64,000 nucleotides of DNA from Terripilifer ovatus (GTDB lineage Bacteria > Pseudomonadota > Alphaproteobacteria > Rhizobiales > Beijerinckiaceae). The stretch covers positions 1 through 64,000 of the forward strand of contig JARHVB010000077.1 in NCBI GenBank assembly GCA_029222685.1. Direction: 5' to 3'. Position numbers and translations under genes: made by a program. Below, piece after piece: positions 28,317 to 35,880 of this stretch. Within the stretch, counting starts at the first letter, position 1. Each line of letters begins with the position of its first letter. The notes under the pieces are model-generated. The model had not been told where the DNA came from. It ran no database searches and was given only the letters and a program-made list of their open reading frames with translations.

Positions 28317-28946
28317 GTGCGTCGGCCCTACGCCCTTGCTGTTGTGCTCGCGCCGCTCGCAGCGCTCGGTTGCGTTTCGGCACAGGCCGCGCCTTTGGGC
28401 TGGTTCCCAGTCCCTTCGAACGCTGTCTATTTGACAGGAGACAGCTGGTCGCACGCCGGCACAATTTACCGGCTGTACGGAGTGCAATCGTGTCTGCGCG
28501 GGACCAGCTTCACCAATGGGCACGGGATGCGGCGGGACTGCGGGGAGGCTTCGCTTGCGATGCTGGTCGCGCTGACGCGGGATCTGCAGCCGCAATGCTA
28601 CGACGCGGCTGAGCAAACGCAGACGCGGACAGTCTTCGTTTTCTGCGTCGCCACCCGAACTGTTGGTTCGCGCGAGAGCTCCCGCATCGACCTCGGCACG
28701 GCGCTGATCGCGTCAGGCTTTGGTTTTGCCGCCTTGAAGCCGGACGGGCAGCCCGTGCATGCGCCGTACTTCGTCGCGCAACTCGTCGCCCAGCGCGCGA
28801 GGGTGGGACTTTGGGCTTTCCCCGACATGCCGGAGCCGAACGCCATCATCTTGCGGGCTTTGCGCGAGGGAGCGCCCTCGCCTGCGCCGGCCGCACCGCA
28901 ACTTTCAACGCCCATGAGAACCCACAACAAAGGAGAGAGCGAATGA
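28317..28946 (+). CDS. Secreted SNase-like protein
   Basis: 209 residues. Signal peptide (about 1-24), then a staphylococcal-nuclease-like fold: IYRLYGVQSC at the usual RLxGID position, DLGTALIASGFGFAAL and a final AQLVAQRARVGLW. The Asp of the GID motif is replaced by Gln, so calcium binding and catalysis may be impaired. First gene of the rightward operon opposite virB; its stop overlaps the ssb start. Periplasmic location is likely. Confidence 0.65.
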   Translation: MRRPYALAVVLAPLAALGCVSAQAAPLGWFPVPSNAVYLTGDSWSHAGTIYRLYGVQSCLRGTSFTNGHGMRRDCGEASLAMLVALTRDLQPQCYDAAEQTQTRTVFVFCVATRTVGSRESSRIDLGTALIASGFGFAALKPDGQPVHAPYFVAQLVAQRARVGLWAFPDMPEPNAIILRALREGAPSPAPAAPQLSTPMRTHNKGESE

Positions 28947-29278
28947 GAACCACCAACCTTTTTATCCTGCGGGGCCGCGTCGGGCAGGCGCCGAAGGCCT
29001 TCAACAAGGCAGCCAAGATCAATGTCGCGACGGACCGCGCCTGGACCGACGGCAAGGGCGAGCGTCGTGAGGAGACGGATTGGGTGACCGTTACCATTCT
29101 CAACGAGAAGGCGGCGGAGTGGGCGATCGCAAACGTCGCCAAGGGCGACGCTGTCTACGCCGAGTGCCGCATTGCGGACGGATCGTACAAGAAAGACGGT
29201 GAAACGGTTTACACGACCGACGTCATCGCCAGCGTCTTCCACAAGCTCGATCTCGGGCAGCGCGACGATGCCGCCTAG
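28943..29278 (+). CDS. ssb: Small single-stranded DNA-binding protein
   Basis: 111 residues, an OB-fold SSB: NLFILRGRVGQAPKAF, then VATDRAWTDGKGERREETDW and VTVTILNEKAAEW. It has no acidic C-terminal tail of the DDDIPF type. The ATG at 28943 has AGGAGAG upstream and overlaps the previous stop. An SSB in a transfer operon could coat incoming single-stranded DNA. It lacks the usual protein-interaction tip, so it may act in DNA protection only. Confidence 0.85.
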   Translation: MRTTNLFILRGRVGQAPKAFNKAAKINVATDRAWTDGKGERREETDWVTVTILNEKAAEWAIANVAKGDAVYAECRIADGSYKKDGETVYTTDVIASVFHKLDLGQRDDAA

Positions 29279-29855
29279 CGCGATGCTCGGCGTGGTTTCT
29301 GCGCTGGCAGCTCTAATCGTGCCGATAGCACTTGCGCAAACAGGGAGCCCGCCGCCGGGCGTCTATGAGCCGAAGGCCGCCGTTCCGTCGCCGCCGCTGC
29401 GCGTCGAGGTGATCGATGGCACACGCTTCCGCGACGTGGAGAGCAAAGATGTGTATCGCCTGTATGGCATCGATACCTGCGCGCCCGGTCAGACGGCGCG
29501 GTTTAACCGACAGCCGTGGCCGTGCGGCACCATGGCGACGGCCTGGCTCGTGACCGCCACCCTCAACGCCTGGCTCGCCTGCAGGACGCTGCGCGACGAG
29601 GCAAGCGAGCACCTTGCTCGCTGCTCCTCGGCCGGTCACCCGGATATCGCCGCCGACATGGTGCGCGAGGGGATCGCGGTGGCGCGCCCGCCGACGCCGG
29701 AGGATCCGGGCGTGCGCGCTTACGCCGTCGCCGAGCAGGATGCGCGCAAGGCCTACCGGGGCCTGTGGTCGAGCACCTTCCAGATGCCCTGGGATTGGCG
29801 CGCGACGATCGATCGATCACGAGCGGCGGCAACCCAAGGCGGAGCAACGCCTTGA
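29268..29855 (+). CDS. Secreted thermonuclease-family (SNase) protein
   Basis: 195 residues; start ATG 29268 lies within the end of ssb. Signal peptide (about 1-24) and an SNase domain with VIDGTRFRDVESKDVYRLYG and ID intact, then DMVREGIAVARPP and the closing AEQDARKAYRGLW. Unlike the first SNase-like gene here, the Arg and Asp of RLYGID are kept. It is probably periplasmic; its link to conjugation rests only on operon position. Confidence 0.75.
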   Translation: MPPSAMLGVVSALAALIVPIALAQTGSPPPGVYEPKAAVPSPPLRVEVIDGTRFRDVESKDVYRLYGIDTCAPGQTARFNRQPWPCGTMATAWLVTATLNAWLACRTLRDEASEHLARCSSAGHPDIAADMVREGIAVARPPTPEDPGVRAYAVAEQDARKAYRGLWSSTFQMPWDWRATIDRSRAAATQGGATP

Positions 29856-30400
29856 TCCGCCGCGCTTACCTACCTTTCGCGCCGTTCCTCGCAGTCCTCG
29901 CCGGCTGCGCTGCACCGACCGCGCCGGTTGTTGACGTGGTGACGTTGGCATCGGAGCCGCTCTACAGTCCGGAGCGCGTCAAGCCGGGGCGGCTCGAATA
30001 TGCGCTGGATCGTTCGACGTTCGCGCCCGTGTTAACCGAGCGTTTCACCTACCCCACGCAGCCGGAGGCGAACGCGGCCTACCGCAGGCTTGTCGCCAGC
30101 GCATCCCCGCAGGGACACTACCCCGCATCCGTCTGGCTGTTCGGTTGCAAACCCGGCGGCCTGGACGAGGAGACGGCGCGCGTCACACGTTATCGCGGCC
30201 CCGTGGTGCATTGCGCCACGGACTACCTAAACGCTGCCGGCAGAAGGCTGCGGCGCGAGACGGCAAACTTCTATTATTACGGCGCTGTCTGGAACATGCG
30301 GCCAGTCCAACCTCCCTTGACCACGGCGCCCTGGCTTCAGCGCGAAGCTTCGCCGAAGGACCTTTGGTTTTGGGTGCCGGGCCGAGCCCGTTACGAATAG
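29852..30400 (+). CDS. Hypothetical lipoprotein
   Basis: 182 residues from a TTG at 29852 that overlaps the previous stop (TTGA). Signal with lipobox LAGC, then a domain with Tyr/Trp-rich end (ANFYYYGAVWNMRP and KDLWFWVPGR). No family recognised. Fourth gene of the rightward operon; probably a periplasm-facing membrane lipoprotein of the transfer region. Confidence 0.6.
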   Translation: MIRRAYLPFAPFLAVLAGCAAPTAPVVDVVTLASEPLYSPERVKPGRLEYALDRSTFAPVLTERFTYPTQPEANAAYRRLVASASPQGHYPASVWLFGCKPGGLDEETARVTRYRGPVVHCATDYLNAAGRRLRRETANFYYYGAVWNMRPVQPPLTTAPWLQREASPKDLWFWVPGRARYE

Positions 30401-30441
30401 GGGCGTGTTGTGGAAGCATTGGTGGCATCGACAAGTCAGAT

Positions 30442-30463
30442 ACAATATATTAGATGTTGGGAT
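30442..30463 (+). promoter_or_regulatory. Second copy of the virB-promoter motif
   Basis: Matches 28164-28185 at 19 of 22 positions in the same orientation. A possible promoter overlaps it on the plus strand: -35 TTGGTG (30419-30424) and -10 TACAAT (30441-30446), spacing 16. It would drive the genes from 30.5 to 32.3 kb. In a longer reading of the next gene the motif would be coding, so the start of that gene matters. Confidence 0.4.
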
Positions 30464-30508
30464 ACTATACCGGGTTCCAACCCCGCCCGGACGCTTTGCT
30501 CTCTTGCC

Positions 30509-31069
30509 GTGAGCCTGATGATGATGACCGAGATTGCCGGCGCCGTCGCGGCGCAGCCATTGACACCAGATCCCGGCGCTTGGCGGCCGATGGCGTACGC
30601 TGACCTGCAACGGCCTTCAGCGCAGGCCGCAACCTACGCCGACATTTGGAAGGACGCCGTCGACTCCAACAACCGCGCCTACGCGGCGGCGGGAGACCGG
30701 CGCTTCGAGACGGGTAATGCGCCGGCGACGGAAGCTCATTTCGTGATTTGGAGCACGCGCCGCTCGGTTGTCCTCAGCGTCCTTGATACAGCGCCCGGGT
30801 GCACGGTGAAGCAGGTGGGTGACCACGCGCGCGCGACCGTCAAACTCTGTCCGACGCGGGTCGCGATCTACGAGGGCGTTCAGGTCCGCACGATGGACGC
30901 TGGCCGCTCGTGCTTCCTGGAGCTCGCACCGGGCGCGCGGCCTGACGCCGCCGCGTCGGTCGCCTACGCGTCTTACGATGTCGCAACCAGGACGCTGAAA
31001 ACCGGGATGATCCTTGACCACCAGGCTGTAGACGGGTGTTCACTCGACATCCCTCTGCAACGCCAATGA
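30509..31069 (+). CDS. Hypothetical exported protein
   Basis: 186 residues from GTG 30509; the frame is open back to 30410 (ATG), which would place the repeated motif inside the gene. Residues around TLCSLAVSLMMMTEIAGAVA look like a signal sequence, so the true start may be slightly upstream of 30509. The domain that follows (FVIWSTRRSVVLSVLDTAPG) has no recognisable family. It is followed closely by two more genes for secreted proteins. Confidence 0.5.
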   Translation: MSLMMMTEIAGAVAAQPLTPDPGAWRPMAYADLQRPSAQAATYADIWKDAVDSNNRAYAAAGDRRFETGNAPATEAHFVIWSTRRSVVLSVLDTAPGCTVKQVGDHARATVKLCPTRVAIYEGVQVRTMDAGRSCFLELAPGARPDAAASVAYASYDVATRTLKTGMILDHQAVDGCSLDIPLQRQ

Positions 31070-31095
31070 GCCGCCTCGAAGAGGGAAAGCCGCAA

Positions 31096-31578
31096 ATGCA
31101 ATGCCGCCGCCTCCATGTTCTCACCGCCTGCTTCATTGCCCTCGCCTACGCCGCGCCTGCACGGGCCACCGAGGCCGCGTTCGCCTACAAGACGTCTTAC
31201 CGGAATGTCGCCGAGGACCCGGACCATGTCTGGACGGGCACCGCGCTCGCACCCACCCCGAAAGGCACGGTGACCATTCACGAGTACCAGCTGCGGACGG
31301 CCAATGATGACTGGCTGATCTCGCAGATCTGGAACGAGGACTGTTCGCCCGGGACTTGCCCCACGCGGCTCATCAGGATCGGGAAGGACGGTCATTCGTC
31401 CGTTGCCATCGACGACATGATGCACCAGGTTGTGCCGCCCGACGACCCGCGCTTCGCGACGACGCCCATGACGGACGCGCAGAAGACGTTTGCGCGACGC
31501 CCCTTTGTGCTCAGCGAGGACGGCAAGACGCTTGTAAACGGCGACTACAAATTCGAGATCGCAGGTGCAAAGCCATGA
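31096..31578 (+). CDS. Hypothetical secreted protein
   Basis: 160 residues from ATG 31096 with GAGGGAAA upstream; an ATG at 31066 is also possible. Signal peptide (LHVLTACFIALAYAAPARA), then a small domain with a conserved-looking NEDCSPGTCPTRLIRI pair of Cys. No family recognised. Its stop overlaps the start of the next gene. Confidence 0.6.
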   Translation: MQCRRLHVLTACFIALAYAAPARATEAAFAYKTSYRNVAEDPDHVWTGTALAPTPKGTVTIHEYQLRTANDDWLISQIWNEDCSPGTCPTRLIRIGKDGHSSVAIDDMMHQVVPPDDPRFATTPMTDAQKTFARRPFVLSEDGKTLVNGDYKFEIAGAKP

Positions 31579-32267
31579 CGCTTCGCGCGGCCGTTCGCCG
31601 AACCTTCTTTGATGCCGGGGTCTTTCTCTGCCTCTCCGCCGCAGCGGCCTTCGCAGGCCAGTCCGCTGCAAGCCTGACGTCGGCCGGCATTCCTTCCAAC
31701 TGCGCAGATTTTGCAGCAAAGGTCTCAAGCAGCGAGGGCAATTTCGGCACCACCAATCAGTATGGCTGCGTGGGTGCGTTTCAATTCTGCCCGGGCACCT
31801 TCGAGCGCTATTATAACGGGAGCTCGCAGAGCTTTCTCAACAGCCCATCCGCGCAGACGGCGGCGTGGACGCAGTACGAGCAGGATTCGTGGAGCCAGGC
31901 GCAAAAGAACGGTCTGACCTCGCTTGTCGGCCAGCAGGTCTGTACGGGTGGAAAGTGCGCCACCATCGACCAATCGGCAATCCTCATGGCGTGCCAATTT
32001 GGCTGCGGCCCGAACGGCAAGCTTGCCAACTACACCGCGGGCGGCGATTGCAACGCGCGCAACGTCAAGGATGGCAATGGCGTGAGCGTCTGCACCTACC
32101 TGATGCGCGGCGCAGGCTACGATGCTTCGTGTTTTACCGGGCAGAAGTCGAACGTCTGTGTGCAGTCCCCTAGCGGTCCCGGCGACTACCCCACTTCGAC
32201 GGGAATCGCTGCGAATCCGCCGCCAGTCGACGACGCCTCTGTCGTCGTGTCGCCGAGCGATGTCTAG
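31575..32267 (+). CDS. Secreted lysozyme/transglycosylase-like protein
   Basis: 230 residues. Signal peptide (about 1-28). The core SSEGNFGTTNQYGCVGAFQF has a Glu before a Gly/Phe-rich turn, as in soluble lytic transglycosylase-like folds, and nine Cys in the mature part suggest disulfides. The C-terminal 40 residues are Pro/Ser-rich. It could be a second wall-opening enzyme besides VirB1. Assignment to the lysozyme-like fold is by motif only. Confidence 0.5.
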   Translation: MTLRAAVRRTFFDAGVFLCLSAAAAFAGQSAASLTSAGIPSNCADFAAKVSSSEGNFGTTNQYGCVGAFQFCPGTFERYYNGSSQSFLNSPSAQTAAWTQYEQDSWSQAQKNGLTSLVGQQVCTGGKCATIDQSAILMACQFGCGPNGKLANYTAGGDCNARNVKDGNGVSVCTYLMRGAGYDASCFTGQKSNVCVQSPSGPGDYPTSTGIAANPPPVDDASVVVSPSDV

Positions 32268-32480
32268 CGTGTTCAAGTGGACCCTTCGTTCGTCGCCTCT
32301 GCACAGCGCTATACGATCAGGTCATGACGCATGTCTGGTCGGGCTGGCATGCACCAGCACAGCGCAATTCACGCCTCAGCGGCCTTTGCCGCCATTGTCG
32401 CCTGAGCCCGCCGGCCAACCTCATCGAGCGCCGTCTTCGCCGAAGGCGGGGAACGTCAGTTTTCAGCTCCTAAGAAAATA

Positions 32481-32579
32481 GGTCTTAGGTCGACTGGAAC
32501 ATGCTCCGTGAAACTGATATCGAAAGTCCCGGGCGGGGTCTCCCTTCGCATACGGGCTGTGTAACTGCGGCCTAAGAGC
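32481..32579 (+). ncRNA. Candidate retron msr-msd RNA
   Basis: Two arms, 32481-32491 (GGTCTTAGGTC) and 32569-32579 (GGCCTAAGAGC), can pair over 11 positions with one mismatch and one G-U. Between them lie a CCCG (32528-32531)/CGGG (32553-32556) stem with an inner GCG/CGC and GGG/CCC part. The right arm is 66 nt from the RT gene start. a1/a2 arms flanking msr-msd directly upstream of the RT are the retron layout. The left arm can also pair with CCTAAGA at 32469-32475. At about 99 nt it is short for a retron RNA, so the limits are uncertain. Confidence 0.35.
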
Positions 32580-32645
32580 AAATGTCTGGACACAACATGC
32601 GCGCCGCCTGACCTCGGGCACGGGCGTGATTGGAAGGGAGATCCC

Positions 32646-34220
32646 GTGCCGTCGCCTGGGCGTCTTTTTGGCAAGCATATTCCAATCGCTATCCCCCCAG
32701 AGCTAGCCGATGAAGCCGCATTGCTGGCCTATCTCAAGCTGGGTCCAAGAGAACTCAAGAAAATCTGGTGGTATAGGCACTTGATGTATAGCCAGTTCTC
32801 GATCGCAAAAGGATCGGGAAAATTCCGCGTCATAACTGCGCCCAATCGCCGGTTGAAGATTTTACAGAGCAAACTGGCGCCGTTACTCGATCAGCTTTAT
32901 CGCATTCGAAATCCGGTGCATGGCTTCGTGCCGAAACGTTCTGTGAAAACCAATGCTCTGGCTCATGGAAAGCGGCGTTTCGTTATCAATCTCGACGTCC
33001 GAAACTTCTTTCCGACCATCACCGAAAACAGGGTGATCGGGCTACTTCGTTCGCTGGGCATCGAGGAACGGGTAGCACGCATAGTTGGGAGGCTGACATG
33101 CTGCTTCGGGCATCTCCCACAGGGCGCCCCGACGAGCCCCGTGCTTTCGAACATGGTCTGCTTTCGTCTCGACAGCGAATTGGTACAGCTAGCGAAGGAA
33201 GCGCGAGCAATCTACACACGGTATGCCGACGACATCACTTTCTCAAGCTACCAACCGCCTGGGGCCCTATTCGAGGGCGCCCTGCCGGTGGCTGGGCGCT
33301 TTTCTCCAGAAATATTTTCGCCCGCGCTAAAGGCTATATTCGCGGCCAATGGGCTTGAGATTCATCCGGACAAGGCCCATTACGCGGATCGAAACTCTCG
33401 CCGGATCATTACCGGCGTTAAAATTAACGCCGGACTAAATGTAGATAGGCGGTACATTCGAAACATTCGCGCGATTATGCATTCGATCCAAACCGTTGGC
33501 TTGGTAACCGCGCAAGCGAGGCACACAGCGGCGGGGGGAAAAGGCAATCTTGCCGCGTATCTGCAAGGCAAAATTTCCTACGTTGCGCACCTAAAAGGGC
33601 AGCCAGATCCCGTCGTGCGTGCATTGGCAATTCGATACAATAAGTGCTTTACCTCCAAACCTATGAAGTTGACACCAACGGCAGAGGAGAAGCGGGACCG
33701 GTCAGTTTGGGTTGTCGAAATGCCGGAGGACACCGGAACCGCCTTCTTTCTTAAGGGCGTCGGACTGGTCACCGCCGCCCATTGTGTCGAGAACCTGACA
33801 GAGGTGGATATATTGCATCCGTCGAAGCATACGACAACTTTCAAGGTGAAGGTTCTCAAGCGGCATGAGCATCGGGACTTGGCATTGCTCGATTACTCAG
33901 CGATTCCCGAAACTGAGTATTTCGAACTTGAACCGGCATCGACCGCCGTGGCTGCGCACCAAGCCGTGACGGCGTTCGGCTATCCTCATTGGGCGCCTGG
34001 CGATCGGCTTAATGCTCGCCCAGGCTACGTAAGCCTTCTGACCCCCAAAAGCGGCGTCCAGATGATCGAGGTCACACAGCAACTGACTCAAGGCATGTCG
34101 GGTGGCCCAATCCTGGAGGCGAACGGCATGGTCGTCGGCATCATTCACAAGGGCGGACCGGATGAAGGCCGCCAGCTAGCAGTGAACCTAAGCGTATTGC
34201 GTGAATGGCTAGCGGAATGA
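32646..34220 (+). CDS. Retron-type reverse transcriptase fused to a trypsin-like serine protease
   Basis: 524 residues. The RT domain (about 55-340) has the retron hallmarks NALAH (103-107, NAxxH) and ITG (255-257, VTG position), catalytic Asp in LDVRNFF (117) and YADD (193-196). A C-terminal domain (about 352-524) is a trypsin-like protease with His379 (GLVTAAHC), Asp411 (HRDLALLD) and Ser485 (GMSGGP). RT and effector in one chain fits a retron defence system where the RT and its msDNA hold the protease inactive until phage triggers it; that mechanism is inferred from other retrons. The stretch is visibly more AT-rich than its neighbours, suggesting transfer. It lies between the transfer operon and luxI. 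Confidence 0.9.
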   Translation: MPSPGRLFGKHIPIAIPPELADEAALLAYLKLGPRELKKIWWYRHLMYSQFSIAKGSGKFRVITAPNRRLKILQSKLAPLLDQLYRIRNPVHGFVPKRSVKTNALAHGKRRFVINLDVRNFFPTITENRVIGLLRSLGIEERVARIVGRLTCCFGHLPQGAPTSPVLSNMVCFRLDSELVQLAKEARAIYTRYADDITFSSYQPPGALFEGALPVAGRFSPEIFSPALKAIFAANGLEIHPDKAHYADRNSRRIITGVKINAGLNVDRRYIRNIRAIMHSIQTVGLVTAQARHTAAGGKGNLAAYLQGKISYVAHLKGQPDPVVRALAIRYNKCFTSKPMKLTPTAEEKRDRSVWVVEMPEDTGTAFFLKGVGLVTAAHCVENLTEVDILHPSKHTTTFKVKVLKRHEHRDLALLDYSAIPETEYFELEPASTAVAAHQAVTAFGYPHWAPGDRLNARPGYVSLLTPKSGVQMIEVTQQLTQGMSGGPILEANGMVVGIIHKGGPDEGRQLAVNLSVLREWLAE

Positions 34221-34453
34221 GCTTTCAGCGGAACAGCGGTGGGCCGATGTGTGGCGAGGTCATGCCGATACCGTCTTGGTGCCAAATCGCGGCCTGTATC
34301 ACCTCTCGGCTTCTGGCGCATCGACGACTTTCGAGCGGCCGCAGCTAAGGTCTGCTCACGACAGGTTGCGGCGATGAACGCTACGGCCAAGATGGGGCGC
34401 AAAGTCGGCAGGTTTTGCCATATGCGGCTTCGATTAGTTCTCACCATTCGCGA

Positions 34454-34735
34454 TTAATTTACATCCGTCGGATCCTGCACGATGAAATCTGAAAAGGCGT
34501 GCAGCTGTTCCTCCGTCGCATCGCAAAGGGCGCCGCCGCGGTAGTGCGCGTGCACGAGCGCCCAAAAGACGACCTCGTCGGACCGCCCGGCAAAGAGCGC
34601 TTTCTGTAGGATGCGGCTGATTAGTGTCACCGCGCGCGCGTGGTCGTAGCGTGTATGGAGCTCGTCGGCGACGATCTTCGTATCTGCAGTGTGGATCAAC
34701 GGGTGGGCTTCCTCTCTCGTTGAGATCTCGCTCAC
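34454..34735 (-). CDS. Hypothetical protein coupled to luxI
   Basis: 93 residues, probably cytoplasmic and helical, no signal or membrane segment, no recognised family. Its ATG at 34735 overlaps the luxI stop (34732), so the two are co-translated. Small genes after luxI can be modulators of the synthase or the regulator; here nothing in the sequence proves this. Confidence 0.6.
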   Translation of the reverse strand: MSEISTREEAHPLIHTADTKIVADELHTRYDHARAVTLISRILQKALFAGRSDEVVFWALVHAHYRGGALCDATEEQLHAFSDFIVQDPTDVN

Positions 34736-35355
34736 GCAGCCGAGGGCAGCGTGGCATCGGACAATACGCGGTCGTCACTGCCGCGCGCCTGACGGATTGC
34801 GGCGAGTGTCTCGCGGTTGAAAGACATGTGTAGGGCGACCACTTCGTCGCGGCCGACGCGTTTCGGAAAACCCAGCGTGCGCACGAAAAACCGCAGCTGC
34901 ATCGCGATCACCATCAGCCGCCAGTCGATGGCAACCGTCACGGTATCGACCCTGTTTGCCATCCCCCACTCGACGACACCCTGCGCCAGTTCGAGGAAGG
35001 GTGCGTCGCCGTGTGGTCGCATCTCGCGGCGTCCCGGCGCCACGCAGAAGCGCGTCCATTCGTACACGCGCGGACCTCGCGGCGGCCGATGCCGGCACAG
35101 GTCCGCCAACACGTCGCTAAGCAAGTGCGGCCGTGTCGTCGGCAACAGCCGCTGATAGCCGACAATGTCGCCGTCGCGCAGGCAAACATGGTGGATGGCG
35201 TGCGCGTCATCAAAGCGATCACGTTCGCGCCCATCGGCTTGGCGCAAGTCCTCCCAGCCCTTTTCATCGACGAATACCGCGTGGCGGAAGCGGAAAGCGC
35301 GGTCCATCAGCGCCGCGTGGTGGCTGATGTCCGAGCCGGGGATGACCATGAGCAT
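34732..35355 (-). CDS. luxI: Acyl-homoserine-lactone synthase (LuxI/TraI family)
   Basis: 207 residues from ATG 35355 with AGGAGA upstream. Conserved LuxI residues are present: RFRHAVFVDEKGWED (Arg, Phe, Trp) and VYEWTRFCVAP (Glu, Arg). It makes an acyl-HSL from AdoMet and acyl-ACP. The signal probably feeds the LuxR-type protein at 13897-14625. A signal synthase on one side of virB and the receptor on the other suggests that both belong to one transfer-control system. Confidence 0.93.
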   Translation of the reverse strand: MLMVIPGSDISHHAALMDRAFRFRHAVFVDEKGWEDLRQADGRERDRFDDAHAIHHVCLRDGDIVGYQRLLPTTRPHLLSDVLADLCRHRPPRGPRVYEWTRFCVAPGRREMRPHGDAPFLELAQGVVEWGMANRVDTVTVAIDWRLMVIAMQLRFFVRTLGFPKRVGRDEVVALHMSFNRETLAAIRQARGSDDRVLSDATLPSAA

Positions 35356-35410
35356 CGAAATCTCCTGGGCTTGTAAAAGCCAAGCTGGCCACAGGCGGCG
35401 CGGCGGCGCT

Positions 35411-35470
35411 ATGGTCAGAAAAAACCATTGCGCCCGCATTCTTGAGCTCGATTCAAGGTGCATTAATGCA
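35411..35470 (-). promoter_or_regulatory. Candidate LuxR-type operators upstream of luxI
   Basis: Two symmetric sites lie upstream of luxI: ATGGTCAGAAAAAACCAT (35411-35428), an 18-nt element with 5-bp inverted arms, and the perfect palindrome TGCATTAATGCA (35459-35470). TraR boxes are 18-bp palindromes, so the first has the right size, though its centre is not symmetric. Functional assignment is tentative. Confidence 0.35.
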
Positions 35471-35573
35471 TGCCGTGGCTAAGGCAGACCGGGTCTGCAC
35501 AAGCGTCGCGTTTTGTTTTGTTTCGTTGAGAAGGGGCGATGACACCCTGTGGCCGAGGCGCGAGACCGGATCG

Positions 35574-35880
35574 CTAGCCGGACCGGTCGATCAAAGGGCA
35601 GCGGAGGGAAGGCACAGCGACACCGTTCCCCTCCGGCACATAGCCGAGTTCGTTGCAGAGATCGCGGAACACGACGCGCTTGCGCTCCTTCTCGTTTTCA
35701 GCCGCCGCAATCCGTTGCTCGCTCTCCTCGATGGTGACGCCCGGATAGCGGCAGGCGGGGCACGTCGAAAGATGGACCGTCTTTTCAAAGGCGGCCAATG
35801 CGTCGACTTAAGCACGGTGTGCCAGGATGGTGCGCGTCTCCAGCGCGTCCTTCGCCTCTGGGGCCTTGTCCAACCAACTC
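35574..35880 (-). pseudogene. Small CPAC-motif protein, copy 1, with in-frame stop
   Basis: The frame from about 35880 reads DKAPEAKDALETRTILAHRA, then TAA at 35808-35810, then VDALAAFEKTVHLSTCPACR and ELGYVPEGNGVAVPS to the stop at 35574. A TTG at about 35799 could give a 74-residue protein without the N-terminus. The same family occurs at 52490-52831 (matching VHLAMC, AEKERR and EFGYVPSGHGIAMPA segments), also broken. CPAC could be a metal knuckle. Function unknown. Confidence 0.5.

Noticed and set aside
28317..28330. A CRISPR-like or tandem repeat array in the transfer spacer
   Set aside because: Only two copies of a 22-nt motif exist and they are 2.3 kb apart; no regularly spaced repeats anywhere in the window.
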